From Aurantibacter crassamenti (lineage in GTDB: Bacteria > Bacteroidota > Bacteroidia > Flavobacteriales > Flavobacteriaceae), in assembly GCF_016811105.1 (NCBI RefSeq), contig NZ_JAFBGM010000002.1:682001-746000 (forward strand): a stretch of 64,000 nucleotides of DNA, written 5' to 3'. The notes beneath the pieces were generated by a model, which was not told the origin of the DNA, ran no database searches, and saw only the letters and a list, made by a program, of their open reading frames with translations. This document shows, piece by piece, positions 1 through 7,553 of this stretch. The translations under genes were made by a program, and so were the position numbers. How positions within the stretch are numbered: position 1 is the first letter of the stretch; each line of letters starts with the position of its first letter.

Positions 1-1
1 A

Positions 2-406
2 GCATTTGCCATAGCTATAAATAATGACAACACCCTTTATAATAAAGCATTTGAACAAAACATTGTAATTGTTACTCCTTCTACTTTATTGGCGACGTTA
101 CGCACAATAGATAGTATGTGGAATAACGAAAAACAACAGCGAAACGCTATTGAAATTGCCAGACAAGCTGGTGCACTTTATGATAAATTCGAAGGTTTTG
201 TTGGTGACCTTACCAAAGTCGGTAAACGATTAGATGATGCCAAGGGCGAATACAAAGGCGCAATGAATAAATTAGTTGATGGCCGCGGTAATATTATTAC
301 AAGTATTGAGAAGTTGAAAAAAATGGGTGCCAAAGCTAAAAAGTCAATACCTGATGCTTTTATAAAAAGAGCTGAAGAAAGTGATTTTGAAGAAATTGAA
401 ATGTAG
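2..406 (+). CDS. rmuC: RmuC family protein, C-terminal part
   Basis: The reading frame is open from the left window edge, so this is the last 134 residues of a longer protein. The visible part matches the end of the RmuC family: a hydrophobic strand (IVIVTPSTL), then a conserved segment around LLATLRTIDSMWNNEKQQ, then a helical tail of about 100 residues with many Lys and Glu. RmuC proteins carry a nuclease-like core and are linked to DNA recombination and limiting inversions; that role is family knowledge, since the catalytic core lies outside the window. An internal ATG is absent near the window start, so the 105-residue stretch from position 89 is not a separate gene. The next gene starts about 100 bases downstream on the same strand. 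Confidence 0.85.
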   Translation, partial: AFAIAINNDNTLYNKAFEQNIVIVTPSTLLATLRTIDSMWNNEKQQRNAIEIARQAGALYDKFEGFVGDLTKVGKRLDDAKGEYKGAMNKLVDGRGNIITSIEKLKKMGAKAKKSIPDAFIKRAEESDFEEIEM

Positions 407-467
407 AATACAACGATTTACATTTAAATAGATGGGGCTACAAATTAATGCCCTTAATTAAAAAACT

Positions 468-481
468 CCTGTATATACAGG
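468..481. promoter_or_regulatory. 14-bp perfect palindrome upstream of the small membrane protein gene
   Basis: CCTGTATATACAGG is a perfect palindrome that ends 21 bases before the ATG at 503. It lies in the only gap upstream of the two-gene unit 503-1416. It could be a binding site for a dimeric regulator or the foot of a small hairpin; nothing in the sequence decides between these. Confidence 0.3.
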
Positions 482-502
482 TATGACTATAATAACTTAT
501 TG

Positions 503-868
503 ATGAAAAAAGCACTAGTTCTTGGCTTAACGTTTTTATTAATTGCGATAGCCGCATTTTATGCATTTATTTATTTTGTGCCATATAGTCAAGGATACCG
601 CTCAGGTGAATTGATAAAATTTTCTAGTAGAGGGGTACTAACAAAAACTTGGGAAGGTGAAATTAGCCAAGGAATTTCTGGTGCTCAAATATTCTCATTT
701 TCGGTTTTAGACAAAGAAAAAGAAGTAATACAAAAATTGAAAGACTACCAAGGTAAGTATGTCAAAGTAACTTATGTTGAACGTTACGCCACTTTCTTTT
801 GGTTAGGAGATAGCAACTATTTCATTACCGAGGTAGTTGAAGAAAAATCACCCCATTTTAATAAATAG
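503..868 (+). CDS. Small single-pass membrane-anchored protein, function unknown
   Basis: Protein of 121 residues. Residues 2-27 form one hydrophobic segment preceded by two Lys, so it is an uncleaved anchor or signal sequence. The rest is a small soluble domain of about 90 residues with alternating polar and hydrophobic strands (YSQGYRSGELIKFSSRG, then a region ending in YFITEVVEE). I do not recognise a characterised family and no catalytic motif is evident. I chose the ATG at 503, because the TTG immediately upstream adds only one residue. It is followed after 2 bases by the thioesterase gene, so the two are probably co-transcribed. It sits close to pentose phosphate genes, but its sequence shows no dehydrogenase features, so any label of that sort would be unsupported. 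Confidence 0.75.
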   Translation: MKKALVLGLTFLLIAIAAFYAFIYFVPYSQGYRSGELIKFSSRGVLTKTWEGEISQGISGAQIFSFSVLDKEKEVIQKLKDYQGKYVKVTYVERYATFFWLGDSNYFITEVVEEKSPHFNK

Positions 869-870
869 CA

Positions 871-1416
871 ATGCAGAATTATAAATCAGCAAGAGAATCT
901 AAAGTTTCAATTACAGAGTTAATGCTTCCCTCCCATTCCAATTTCGGTGGTAAAGTTCACGGTGGCCATATATTAAATTTAATGGATCAAATAGCCTTTG
1001 CTTGTGCTTCAAAACATTCGCAATGTTATTGTGTTACAGCATCGGTCAATAGAGTTGATTTTTTATCACCTGTAGAAGTTGGTGAATTAATTACCTTAAA
1101 AGCATCCATCAATTATACAGGTAGAACCTCAATGGTTGTTGGCGTTCGAGTAGAATCTGAAAATATTACGACTGGCAAAAAAAGACATTGTAATTCGTCT
1201 TATTTCACCATGGTCGCTAAAGACACAGATGGCAAAAACATACCTATTCCTGGTTTACTCGTAAATGACAATCAAGGGATTAGAAGATTTACACGAAGTA
1301 AATTTAGAAAAGAATCGGCCTTTGATCGTGATAGCAAGTTTGATGCTAGCAATTTTAATGCAGATGAACATGTGAAATTACTAAACGAAGAAAATGTTAA
1401 GATTGAGTTGAAGTAA
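871..1416 (+). CDS. Acyl-CoA thioesterase, hotdog fold (YciA/BACH type)
   Basis: Protein of 181 residues. One hotdog domain covers roughly residues 10-130, with the family pattern N-x-G-G-x-V-H-G-G around residues 24-32 and the helix LMDQIAFACASKHS after it; the conserved strand VNRVDFLSPVEVGE follows near residue 60. Enzymes of this type hydrolyse acyl-CoA to free fatty acid and CoA in the cytoplasm. The extra 50 residues after the domain are charged and poorly conserved. The gene begins 2 bases after the small membrane protein gene, and its last 20 bases overlap the convergent pgl gene. Substrate chain length cannot be read from the sequence. Confidence 0.88.
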   Translation: MQNYKSARESKVSITELMLPSHSNFGGKVHGGHILNLMDQIAFACASKHSQCYCVTASVNRVDFLSPVEVGELITLKASINYTGRTSMVVGVRVESENITTGKKRHCNSSYFTMVAKDTDGKNIPIPGLLVNDNQGIRRFTRSKFRKESAFDRDSKFDASNFNADEHVKLLNEENVKIELK

Positions 1417-2122
1417 TTCCTGCAGCTGCGGCTTCATCTAAATACCAAACAACTTTACCATCTGTTGGCTTCACTAAACTAACAGGATATTTTTTTGCTA
1501 TCTCTTCTCCTTTTATAATTTCAGAAATCCTGTCAGCTTTACCTGCACCTGTAACTAAAAAGGCGACGATTTTTGCATTATTGATTATTTGACCTGTTAT
1601 CGTGATTCTCTTTTGACCGCTTACCGGATGTTTGGCAACCTCACAATATTTTTTTGAATGCCATAATTTAATTTGATTCGGAAAAATTGATGCGGTATGA
1701 CCATCATCACCAATACCTAAAATCACCAAGTCAAAAGTTGGCAACGCATTTGTTTTTGGTAAAACAACATTTAAGAATTCACTATAATGTGCTGCCTCAT
1801 ATTTTGGACCGTTTTCACCTTTTATTCTATGAATATTTAATTCAGGTATTTTAATTTTAGACAACAAATGTTCGTTGGTCATTTTATAATTGCTTTCATC
1901 ATCATCAGGCCACACGCAACGTTCATCACCCCAATATAAATGCACTTTTGACCAATCAATTGTTTCTTGATAATTAGCAGCTAATTCATCAAAAACAACC
2001 TTAGGTGTACTACCGCCAGAAAGCGCAATATGCACCTCAGGTTTAGAAGCACAAACTTTGGCAAAATAATTTGCAAAGTCTTTAGCAACTTCGTTTTTAG
2101 TACTTGACACATTTAAATTCAT
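1397..2122 (-). CDS. pgl: 6-phosphogluconolactonase
   Basis: Protein of 241 residues, the usual length for the DevB/SOL type. It hydrolyses 6-phosphogluconolactone, the second step of the oxidative pentose phosphate pathway. Family motifs are visible: ALSGGSTP at residues 33-40 for the phosphate site, YWGDERCV at 63-70, and LGIGDDGHTASIFP near 135-148 with the conserved Asp and His. It lies 37 bases after zwf on the same strand, so zwf-pgl is very likely one transcript. Its end overlaps the convergent thioesterase gene by 20 bases, leaving no room for a separate terminator. Confidence 0.95.
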   Translation of the reverse strand: MNLNVSSTKNEVAKDFANYFAKVCASKPEVHIALSGGSTPKVVFDELAANYQETIDWSKVHLYWGDERCVWPDDDESNYKMTNEHLLSKIKIPELNIHRIKGENGPKYEAAHYSEFLNVVLPKTNALPTFDLVILGIGDDGHTASIFPNQIKLWHSKKYCEVAKHPVSGQKRITITGQIINNAKIVAFLVTGAGKADRISEIIKGEEIAKKYPVSLVKPTDGKVVWYLDEAAAAGITSTQS

Positions 2123-2159
2123 AGTAATTTGGGGTTTTATTTCAATCTACTTTTAGAGT

Positions 2160-3689
2160 TTAGCTAATAACACAATAACCGGGATCATCAGCTAAGTTTT
2201 CACAGGGGTTACGCCACATACTTACACCATCAATAAGTTCATCGGCATTTTTAGGACCCCAAACACCGGCAGAATAACCATAAACTTTAGCATCAGAATT
2301 TTTCCAGAAGTTTAATATTGGATCAACAAATGCCCATGCTGCCTCAACTTCATCAGCTCGTGCATAGAGAGTAGCATCACCCTGCATTGCATCCAATAAT
2401 AAACGCTCGTAGGCCGTCATCACATAAGTATCAACCAAACTAGAATAGTAAAAATCCAAATTTGCACGTTCTACCTCAAACCCTTGTCCTGGAACTTTAA
2501 CACCAAATTTTATTAAAATACCTTCATCAGGTTGAATTCGTATTACAAGTTTATTGTCTTTATTATTCAAGCTAGATTCCTTAAAAATTTGATGATGTGG
2601 TGATTTAAAATGAATAACCACTTCCGTTACTTTAGTAGGCATACGCTTAGCTGTTCGCACATAAAATGGCACATCAGCCCAACGCCAATTATCAACAAAA
2701 AATTTAATTGCGGCATATGTTTCTGTGGTAGAATCAGGATCAACACCATCTTCTTCTCTATACCCTTTTACATTTTCCCCATCAATTACAGAAGAAACAT
2801 ATTGTGCTCTTATTGTATTGTCATGCAACTCTTTATCAGTAGTCATAACACGTAACGATTTTAAAGCTTTCACTTTTTCATTTCTAATCTCTTCTGCATT
2901 AGCCCCAATTGGTGGTTCCATAATTATCAAAGAAACAATTTGAAGCAAGTGGTTTTGAAACATATCGCGCAAGGCACCAGATTTATCATAGTATCCACCA
3001 CGCTTTTCAACACCTACACTTTCTGCATTCGTAATTTCTACATGATGTATGTAGTTACGATTCCATAATGGTTCAAAAATGCTATTTGCAAAACGAGTAA
3101 CCAACAAATTCTGAACAGTTTCTTTACCTAAATAATGATCAATTCTAAAAATTTGTGGCTCTTTAAAATAACGATGTAATGCATTATTCAAATTCTTAGC
3201 GGTTTCAAGATTGTAACCAAAAGGTTTTTCTACAATCACTCTTTTCCAACCATCATCTTCTTTGTGTAAACCTTGATCATAAATATTCTTGGCCGTTGGT
3301 TCGTAGGCAGCAGGTGGCAATGAAAAATAGAAAATGTAATTATTATCCGTAGCGTAGTTTTTATTCAGCTGAGTAATGCGTTCATTCAAAGAACCAAAAT
3401 CAGCATCTTGGTCTTTATCTAAAACATGATAGAAAATTTTATCACAAAAATCAGTTATAAAATCCTTATCAACTGTCGCCAATTCATCTTTAAGGTAAGT
3501 GCTTTCTTTTACAACATTCTTCCGAAAATCATCATCTGTCCAATTACTCCGACTCGCTCCTAAAACCACAAAATTTTCAGGCAAGTGCTTCCCTTTGTAC
3601 AAATTATATATTGCAGGTATTAATTTTCTTGCGGTTAAGTCACCTGATGCACCAAAAATAATAAGCATCTGATTCGCGGTTTTATCCAT
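2160..3689 (-). CDS. zwf: Glucose-6-phosphate 1-dehydrogenase
   Basis: Protein of 509 residues, full length for the family. It oxidises glucose 6-phosphate to 6-phosphogluconolactone with reduction of NAD(P). The N-terminal Rossmann motif GASGDLTARK lies at residues 13-22, the conserved EKPFG at 154-158, and the substrate-binding RIDHYLGKE with its catalytic His at 182-190. The C-terminal half carries the beta-sheet domain with WRWADVPFYVRTAKRM. It is the first gene of the minus-strand zwf-pgl unit and is divergent from gnd across a 139-base gap, so all three oxidative branch genes share one regulatory region. Confidence 0.97.
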   Translation of the reverse strand: MDKTANQMLIIFGASGDLTARKLIPAIYNLYKGKHLPENFVVLGASRSNWTDDDFRKNVVKESTYLKDELATVDKDFITDFCDKIFYHVLDKDQDADFGSLNERITQLNKNYATDNNYIFYFSLPPAAYEPTAKNIYDQGLHKEDDGWKRVIVEKPFGYNLETAKNLNNALHRYFKEPQIFRIDHYLGKETVQNLLVTRFANSIFEPLWNRNYIHHVEITNAESVGVEKRGGYYDKSGALRDMFQNHLLQIVSLIIMEPPIGANAEEIRNEKVKALKSLRVMTTDKELHDNTIRAQYVSSVIDGENVKGYREEDGVDPDSTTETYAAIKFFVDNWRWADVPFYVRTAKRMPTKVTEVVIHFKSPHHQIFKESSLNNKDNKLVIRIQPDEGILIKFGVKVPGQGFEVERANLDFYYSSLVDTYVMTAYERLLLDAMQGDATLYARADEVEAAWAFVDPILNFWKNSDAKVYGYSAGVWGPKNADELIDGVSMWRNPCENLADDPGYCVIS

Positions 3690-3756
3690 ATATATCTTCG
3701 TTATGATTTTTCTAATACAAGATTCATTTAAATATAACCAACCTTTATGAGTTTAC

Positions 3757-3775
3757 AAGAACTAAAAGAACTAAA
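3757..3775. repeat. Short tandem direct repeat in the zwf/gnd intergenic region
   Basis: AAGAACTAA occurs twice head to tail with a period of 9 bases inside the 139-base divergent region. It could be a half-site pair for a regulator of zwf and gnd, or chance in AT-rich DNA. A TAATTTTG box (3792-3799) matching the Bacteroidota -7 pattern lies just downstream on the gnd side, without a matching -33 TTG. Confidence 0.25.
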
Positions 3776-3828
3776 ACCGGATATTTTCATTTAATTTTGA
3801 ATTCATTGAAACCTTCAAATTATAGATT

Positions 3829-5232
3829 ATGGAGCATACTTACGATTTTGGATTAGTAGGATTAGGAGTCATGGGGCGCAATTTTATTTTAAATGTTGCT
3901 GATAATGGCTTTAAAGCTTTTGGCAATGATTTAGACACAGAAAAAGTAAATGCTCTAATTGAGGAAGGTGGTGATACCAATCGAGTTAATGCATCCACAG
4001 ACTTAAATACCTTTGTTAATGCATTAGTTAGACCGAGAAAAATTATGTTGCTGGTACCTGCCGGAAAAGTTGTAGATATTGTAATTGAAAGTCTTTTGCC
4101 ACATTTAGATCATGATGATATTATCATTGACGGTGGAAATTCTTTTTTTACAGATACAGACCGTCGGGAAGCCTATTTACAAGAAAAAGGAATTCATTTT
4201 TTTGGCGCAGGAGTTTCTGGTGGCGCGAAAGGTGCTCGTTTTGGCCCTAGTATTATGCCTGGAGGAAATAGAGATGCCTACCAACATGTTAAACCCATTT
4301 TTGAAGCCGTAGCTGCTAAATCACATGGCGAACCTTGTGTTGCATACCTCGGACCAAAATCGGCTGGTAACTACGTAAAAATGGTTCACAACGGTATTGA
4401 ATATGGTCTTATGCAATTGACCTCTGAAATATATGACCTCCTTAAAAAAGGTGGTGATTTTTCAAATGAATTATTGCATCAAACCTATGCCAAATGGAAT
4501 TCAGGACGCTTACAATCTTTTCTAGTGGAAATTACTGCTGAAATCTTTGAACAAAAAGATGATTTAAGTGATGGCAATCTAATAGATATGATATTAGACA
4601 AAGCCAAACAAAAAGGTACTGGTAAATGGACAAGTCAAAACGCAATGGACCTTGGTATACCTGTACCTTCAATTGATATTGCAGTTAGCATGCGTGAAAT
4701 TTCAGCTTTGAAAGAAGAGCGTATTAAAGCTGATGCCTTATATAATAGACCCGAAGTAACTTTAATGAATAAAGCTACATTGGGTGGTTTAGCAGAAAAA
4801 TCTTTATTCTTCTCATTTATAATTACCTATGCCCAAGGTTTACATCAGTTATCTGACGCTTCAAAAGAATATGGTTACGAATTAGAATTGGCTGAAATTG
4901 CAAAAATTTGGCGTGCGGGTTGTATTATTAGAGCCGGATTATTGGGTGATATTATGCAAGCTTTTCAAGAAGACAGTTCTTTAACAAATCTATTACTTTC
5001 ACCTCGTTTTGTAGAAAAAATTCAAGACACCGTAGATGCCGCACGTGAGCTAGTAAGTTATGCTGCTCAAAATGGAATTCCTGTACCAGGGCTATCAAAT
5101 TCACTTACATATTTTGATTCGTATACCTCTTCTCGCCTACCCTTGAACTTAATTCAAGCACAGCGCGATTATTTTGGATCACATACCTATGAACGCATAG
5201 ATCGTGAAGGAACTTTTCATACGGAATGGTAG
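3829..5232 (+). CDS. gnd: 6-phosphogluconate dehydrogenase, decarboxylating
   Basis: Protein of 467 residues, the long enterobacterial-type length. It converts 6-phosphogluconate to ribulose 5-phosphate and CO2, normally with NADP. The nucleotide-binding GLVGLGVMGRNFILN is at residues 8-22, the conserved IIDGGNS follows near 100, GVSGGAKGARFGPSIMPGG lies near 127-145, and the catalytic-lysine segment SAGNYVKMVHNGIEYG near 183-198. The C-terminal all-helical domain ends with the typical QRDYFGSHTYER. With zwf and pgl it completes the oxidative pentose phosphate branch at one locus. Its stop is 10 bases from the stop of the convergent serine hydrolase gene. Confidence 0.97.
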   Translation: MEHTYDFGLVGLGVMGRNFILNVADNGFKAFGNDLDTEKVNALIEEGGDTNRVNASTDLNTFVNALVRPRKIMLLVPAGKVVDIVIESLLPHLDHDDIIIDGGNSFFTDTDRREAYLQEKGIHFFGAGVSGGAKGARFGPSIMPGGNRDAYQHVKPIFEAVAAKSHGEPCVAYLGPKSAGNYVKMVHNGIEYGLMQLTSEIYDLLKKGGDFSNELLHQTYAKWNSGRLQSFLVEITAEIFEQKDDLSDGNLIDMILDKAKQKGTGKWTSQNAMDLGIPVPSIDIAVSMREISALKEERIKADALYNRPEVTLMNKATLGGLAEKSLFFSFIITYAQGLHQLSDASKEYGYELELAEIAKIWRAGCIIRAGLLGDIMQAFQEDSSLTNLLLSPRFVEKIQDTVDAARELVSYAAQNGIPVPGLSNSLTYFDSYTSSRLPLNLIQAQRDYFGSHTYERIDREGTFHTEW

Positions 5233-5242
5233 GCAAAATAAT

Positions 5243-6550
5243 CTACTCAAAAGAATTAACTGCCGTTTCTAACTGAGGTTCAGCTAATTTTTGAACTGGT
5301 TTATTATATATGCTTTCTACAATTTTATGCAAATCTGGAATTACATTTCTAGCTATTGGAGAATTACTATTTAACAATACGCAAATTCCAAAGTCAGTAT
5401 CTGGGTAAACTGCAATTTCATTTCTGAAACTATTCACGCTACCTCCATGATGCCACATGGTCTGTTGCTTGTTAGTGGTCTCATCCATAAATTTATGAAT
5501 ACGCCAACCAAAACCATAATAAGATGCCAAATGACCTGGCCATTTTTTATAATACTTACGACCAATTTTAATGTCTACACGTGGTTCAAAAACTTCAGAT
5601 AAAGCCGATTTATTCAACACCTCTGGATTATGACCTAGCAAAAATCGCATCCATTTTGCCATATCTAATGCACTTGCATTAATACCTCCAGCAGCCACTG
5701 CATTGTCGTAATGATCATTAAGTTTTCTACTTCTCCATCCCCTTCTACTTTTTGAATGCGGTATGGCTACATTTTTATTTTGAATTAAAGTTTCATAATT
5801 AGTACTTGCAGTATACATTCCTAATGGTTTAAAAAACCGTTTCGATAATGAAACTCCAATATCATTTCCTGTAACTTTTTTTGTTATCTCACTTGTAAGT
5901 GCAAACATTGCATTTTGATAACTATACATTGCACCAGGTTCACTAATTGGTTTTACTTCGCTGAAACGAGCGGCAATTTTTTCTAACGTTATACCTGCTT
6001 CAACAAGGTTTGTAAAACTATGATATGGTGTGCCTGAAGTATGCGATAAAATATGTGACAATTTAACCTGATCCGTATTTTCTTTATCGCCCAAATGAAA
6101 CTGAGGCAAATAATCACTCACTTTATCTTGCCAGTTTAGTTTACCTTCATCTTTAAGTTCTGCTGTTAAAACTGCTGTAAATCCTTTCGATAAAGACCCA
6201 AGTCTAAATACGGTTTCACCATCAACTTTAGTTGTAGTTTCAACACTTCTTTTACCAAAACCGTTTGAAAGTAAAATTGAGTCACCCTTAACAATGCTAA
6301 CGCCTGCACCAATTATAAGGCCTTCTTTTACTGCTTTTTTGAAGTATGAAGCTACCGCAATTTCTAATTCTTGCTGTTGTTTTTTGTGAACTTTATAAGC
6401 TTCTAAATCGAATGTGATTTTTTCCGTCGTGGATGAAGTTATTGATTCTGACGCTACTTTATCTGCTGGTTTATGCCCACTCAATATCAATACTACTAGT
6501 AGCATCATTGATAAAAAAGTAAATACGACCAGAATTTTAAATCGTCGCAT
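5243..6550 (-). CDS. Serine hydrolase, beta-lactamase class C/penicillin-binding protein family, membrane-anchored
   Basis: Protein of 435 residues. Residues 5-24 form a hydrophobic N-terminal anchor or signal peptide, placing the enzyme outside the inner membrane. The catalytic SxxK is S119-L-S-K122 in GSLSKGF, the second motif YxN is Y211-Q-N213, and an HHGGS segment near residue 368 stands where the third (K/H-x-G) motif is expected. These are the marks of the beta-lactamase/DD-peptidase/esterase superfamily. Members include carboxypeptidases, esterases and lactamases, and sequence alone does not choose between them. It is transcribed alone, with gnd convergent and the Nif3 gene divergent. 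Confidence 0.88.
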   Translation of the reverse strand: MRRFKILVVFTFLSMMLLVVLILSGHKPADKVASESITSSTTEKITFDLEAYKVHKKQQQELEIAVASYFKKAVKEGLIIGAGVSIVKGDSILLSNGFGKRSVETTTKVDGETVFRLGSLSKGFTAVLTAELKDEGKLNWQDKVSDYLPQFHLGDKENTDQVKLSHILSHTSGTPYHSFTNLVEAGITLEKIAARFSEVKPISEPGAMYSYQNAMFALTSEITKKVTGNDIGVSLSKRFFKPLGMYTASTNYETLIQNKNVAIPHSKSRRGWRSRKLNDHYDNAVAAGGINASALDMAKWMRFLLGHNPEVLNKSALSEVFEPRVDIKIGRKYYKKWPGHLASYYGFGWRIHKFMDETTNKQQTMWHHGGSVNSFRNEIAVYPDTDFGICVLLNSNSPIARNVIPDLHKIVESIYNKPVQKLAEPQLETAVNSFE

Positions 6551-6662
6551 AGGTTAAGTTTTGATTTGGTTGTTATCTTAAAAATAGGACTATATAACTT
6601 TATAAACGCCTGATTTTACTTAATATTTCATTAAATTATTGGCATATAAAAACCATGAAATT

Positions 6663-7520
6663 ATGTACGTCAGATTCTTATTAATTCTAAGCTGTATTTT
6701 ACCAATGCTCGCCGTAGGGCAAAATACATCATCAATCACTGCCGAGCAACTAATTGAAACCATAATTGAACAAACCGGTGCCAAAAAGATATCAAATACA
6801 GTTGATGTTATTAAAGCAGGTAATGCTGACACTAAAGTAACTGGTATTGTTACATGTATGTTTGCTACTATGGATGTTTTAAAAAAAGCAGCTGAAAAAA
6901 AATGCAATCTTATTATCACTCATGAGCCGCTGTTTTATAATCATATAGATAGTTCAGAAAAATTTGAAGATGATGTAGTTTATTTAGCGAAGAAGAAATT
7001 TATTGATGACAATAATTTAGTCGTCTGGCGATTTCATGATTACATACATCGCATTCAACCCGACGGTATTATGTCTGGTATGGTCAATAAATTAGGATGG
7101 CAAACAAACCAATCAAGTAAGAACCCTTATAAATTTAGTTTTCAAGAAACTACTTTAAGTGCATTTTTAAAAAGTATAAAAAAAGTTTTTCCTGAAAACG
7201 CTTTTCAAGTAGTAGGTGATTCAACAATGAATCTTACAAATGTAGTATTGGTACCTGGCGCATCAGGTAGTATGGCGCAAATAGGTCAACTAAGAAAAAG
7301 TGATGTTGATGTTGTAATCGCAGGAGAAGTGCCACAATGGGAAACCTATGAGTACGTACGAGATGCAAATTTACAAGGTCGAAAAAAAGCAATACTATTC
7401 ATCGGACATATCAACTCAGAAGAAAGCGGAATGAATTTTTGTGCTGATTGGTTAAGTGAATTTATCAATGATATTCCCATTCATTTTATAGCATGTGGTT
7501 CATCATATTGGAGTTATTGA
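6663..7520 (+). CDS. Nif3-like (DUF34) dinuclear metal-binding protein with an export signal
   Basis: Protein of 285 residues. The start is placed at the ATG at 6663, which gives a clean signal peptide (residues 1-17, ending in a VGQ-type cleavage region); the TTG at 6639 would add eight polar residues and blur it. The rest follows the Nif3/YbgI family: TAEQLIETI at the start of the domain, the metal-site motif LIITHEPLFYNH, a conserved DGIMSGMVNKLGW segment, and a late VIAGEVPQWE and GHINSEESGM that supply further metal ligands. The reaction of this family is not settled; some members act as GTP cyclohydrolase-like or amidohydrolase-like enzymes. Most studied homologues are cytoplasmic, so an exported form is notable. 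The pullulanase gene begins 33 bases downstream. Confidence 0.85.
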   Translation: MYVRFLLILSCILPMLAVGQNTSSITAEQLIETIIEQTGAKKISNTVDVIKAGNADTKVTGIVTCMFATMDVLKKAAEKKCNLIITHEPLFYNHIDSSEKFEDDVVYLAKKKFIDDNNLVVWRFHDYIHRIQPDGIMSGMVNKLGWQTNQSSKNPYKFSFQETTLSAFLKSIKKVFPENAFQVVGDSTMNLTNVVLVPGASGSMAQIGQLRKSDVDVVIAGEVPQWETYEYVRDANLQGRKKAILFIGHINSEESGMNFCADWLSEFINDIPIHFIACGSSYWSY

Positions 7521-7553
7521 AAAAAGATTTGTACTTAACTATTGATTTATTTT

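Noticed and set aside
2610-2943. Two plus-strand open frames inside zwf
   Set aside because: They are antisense to conserved zwf sequence, have no recognisable domain, and overlap each other in different frames.
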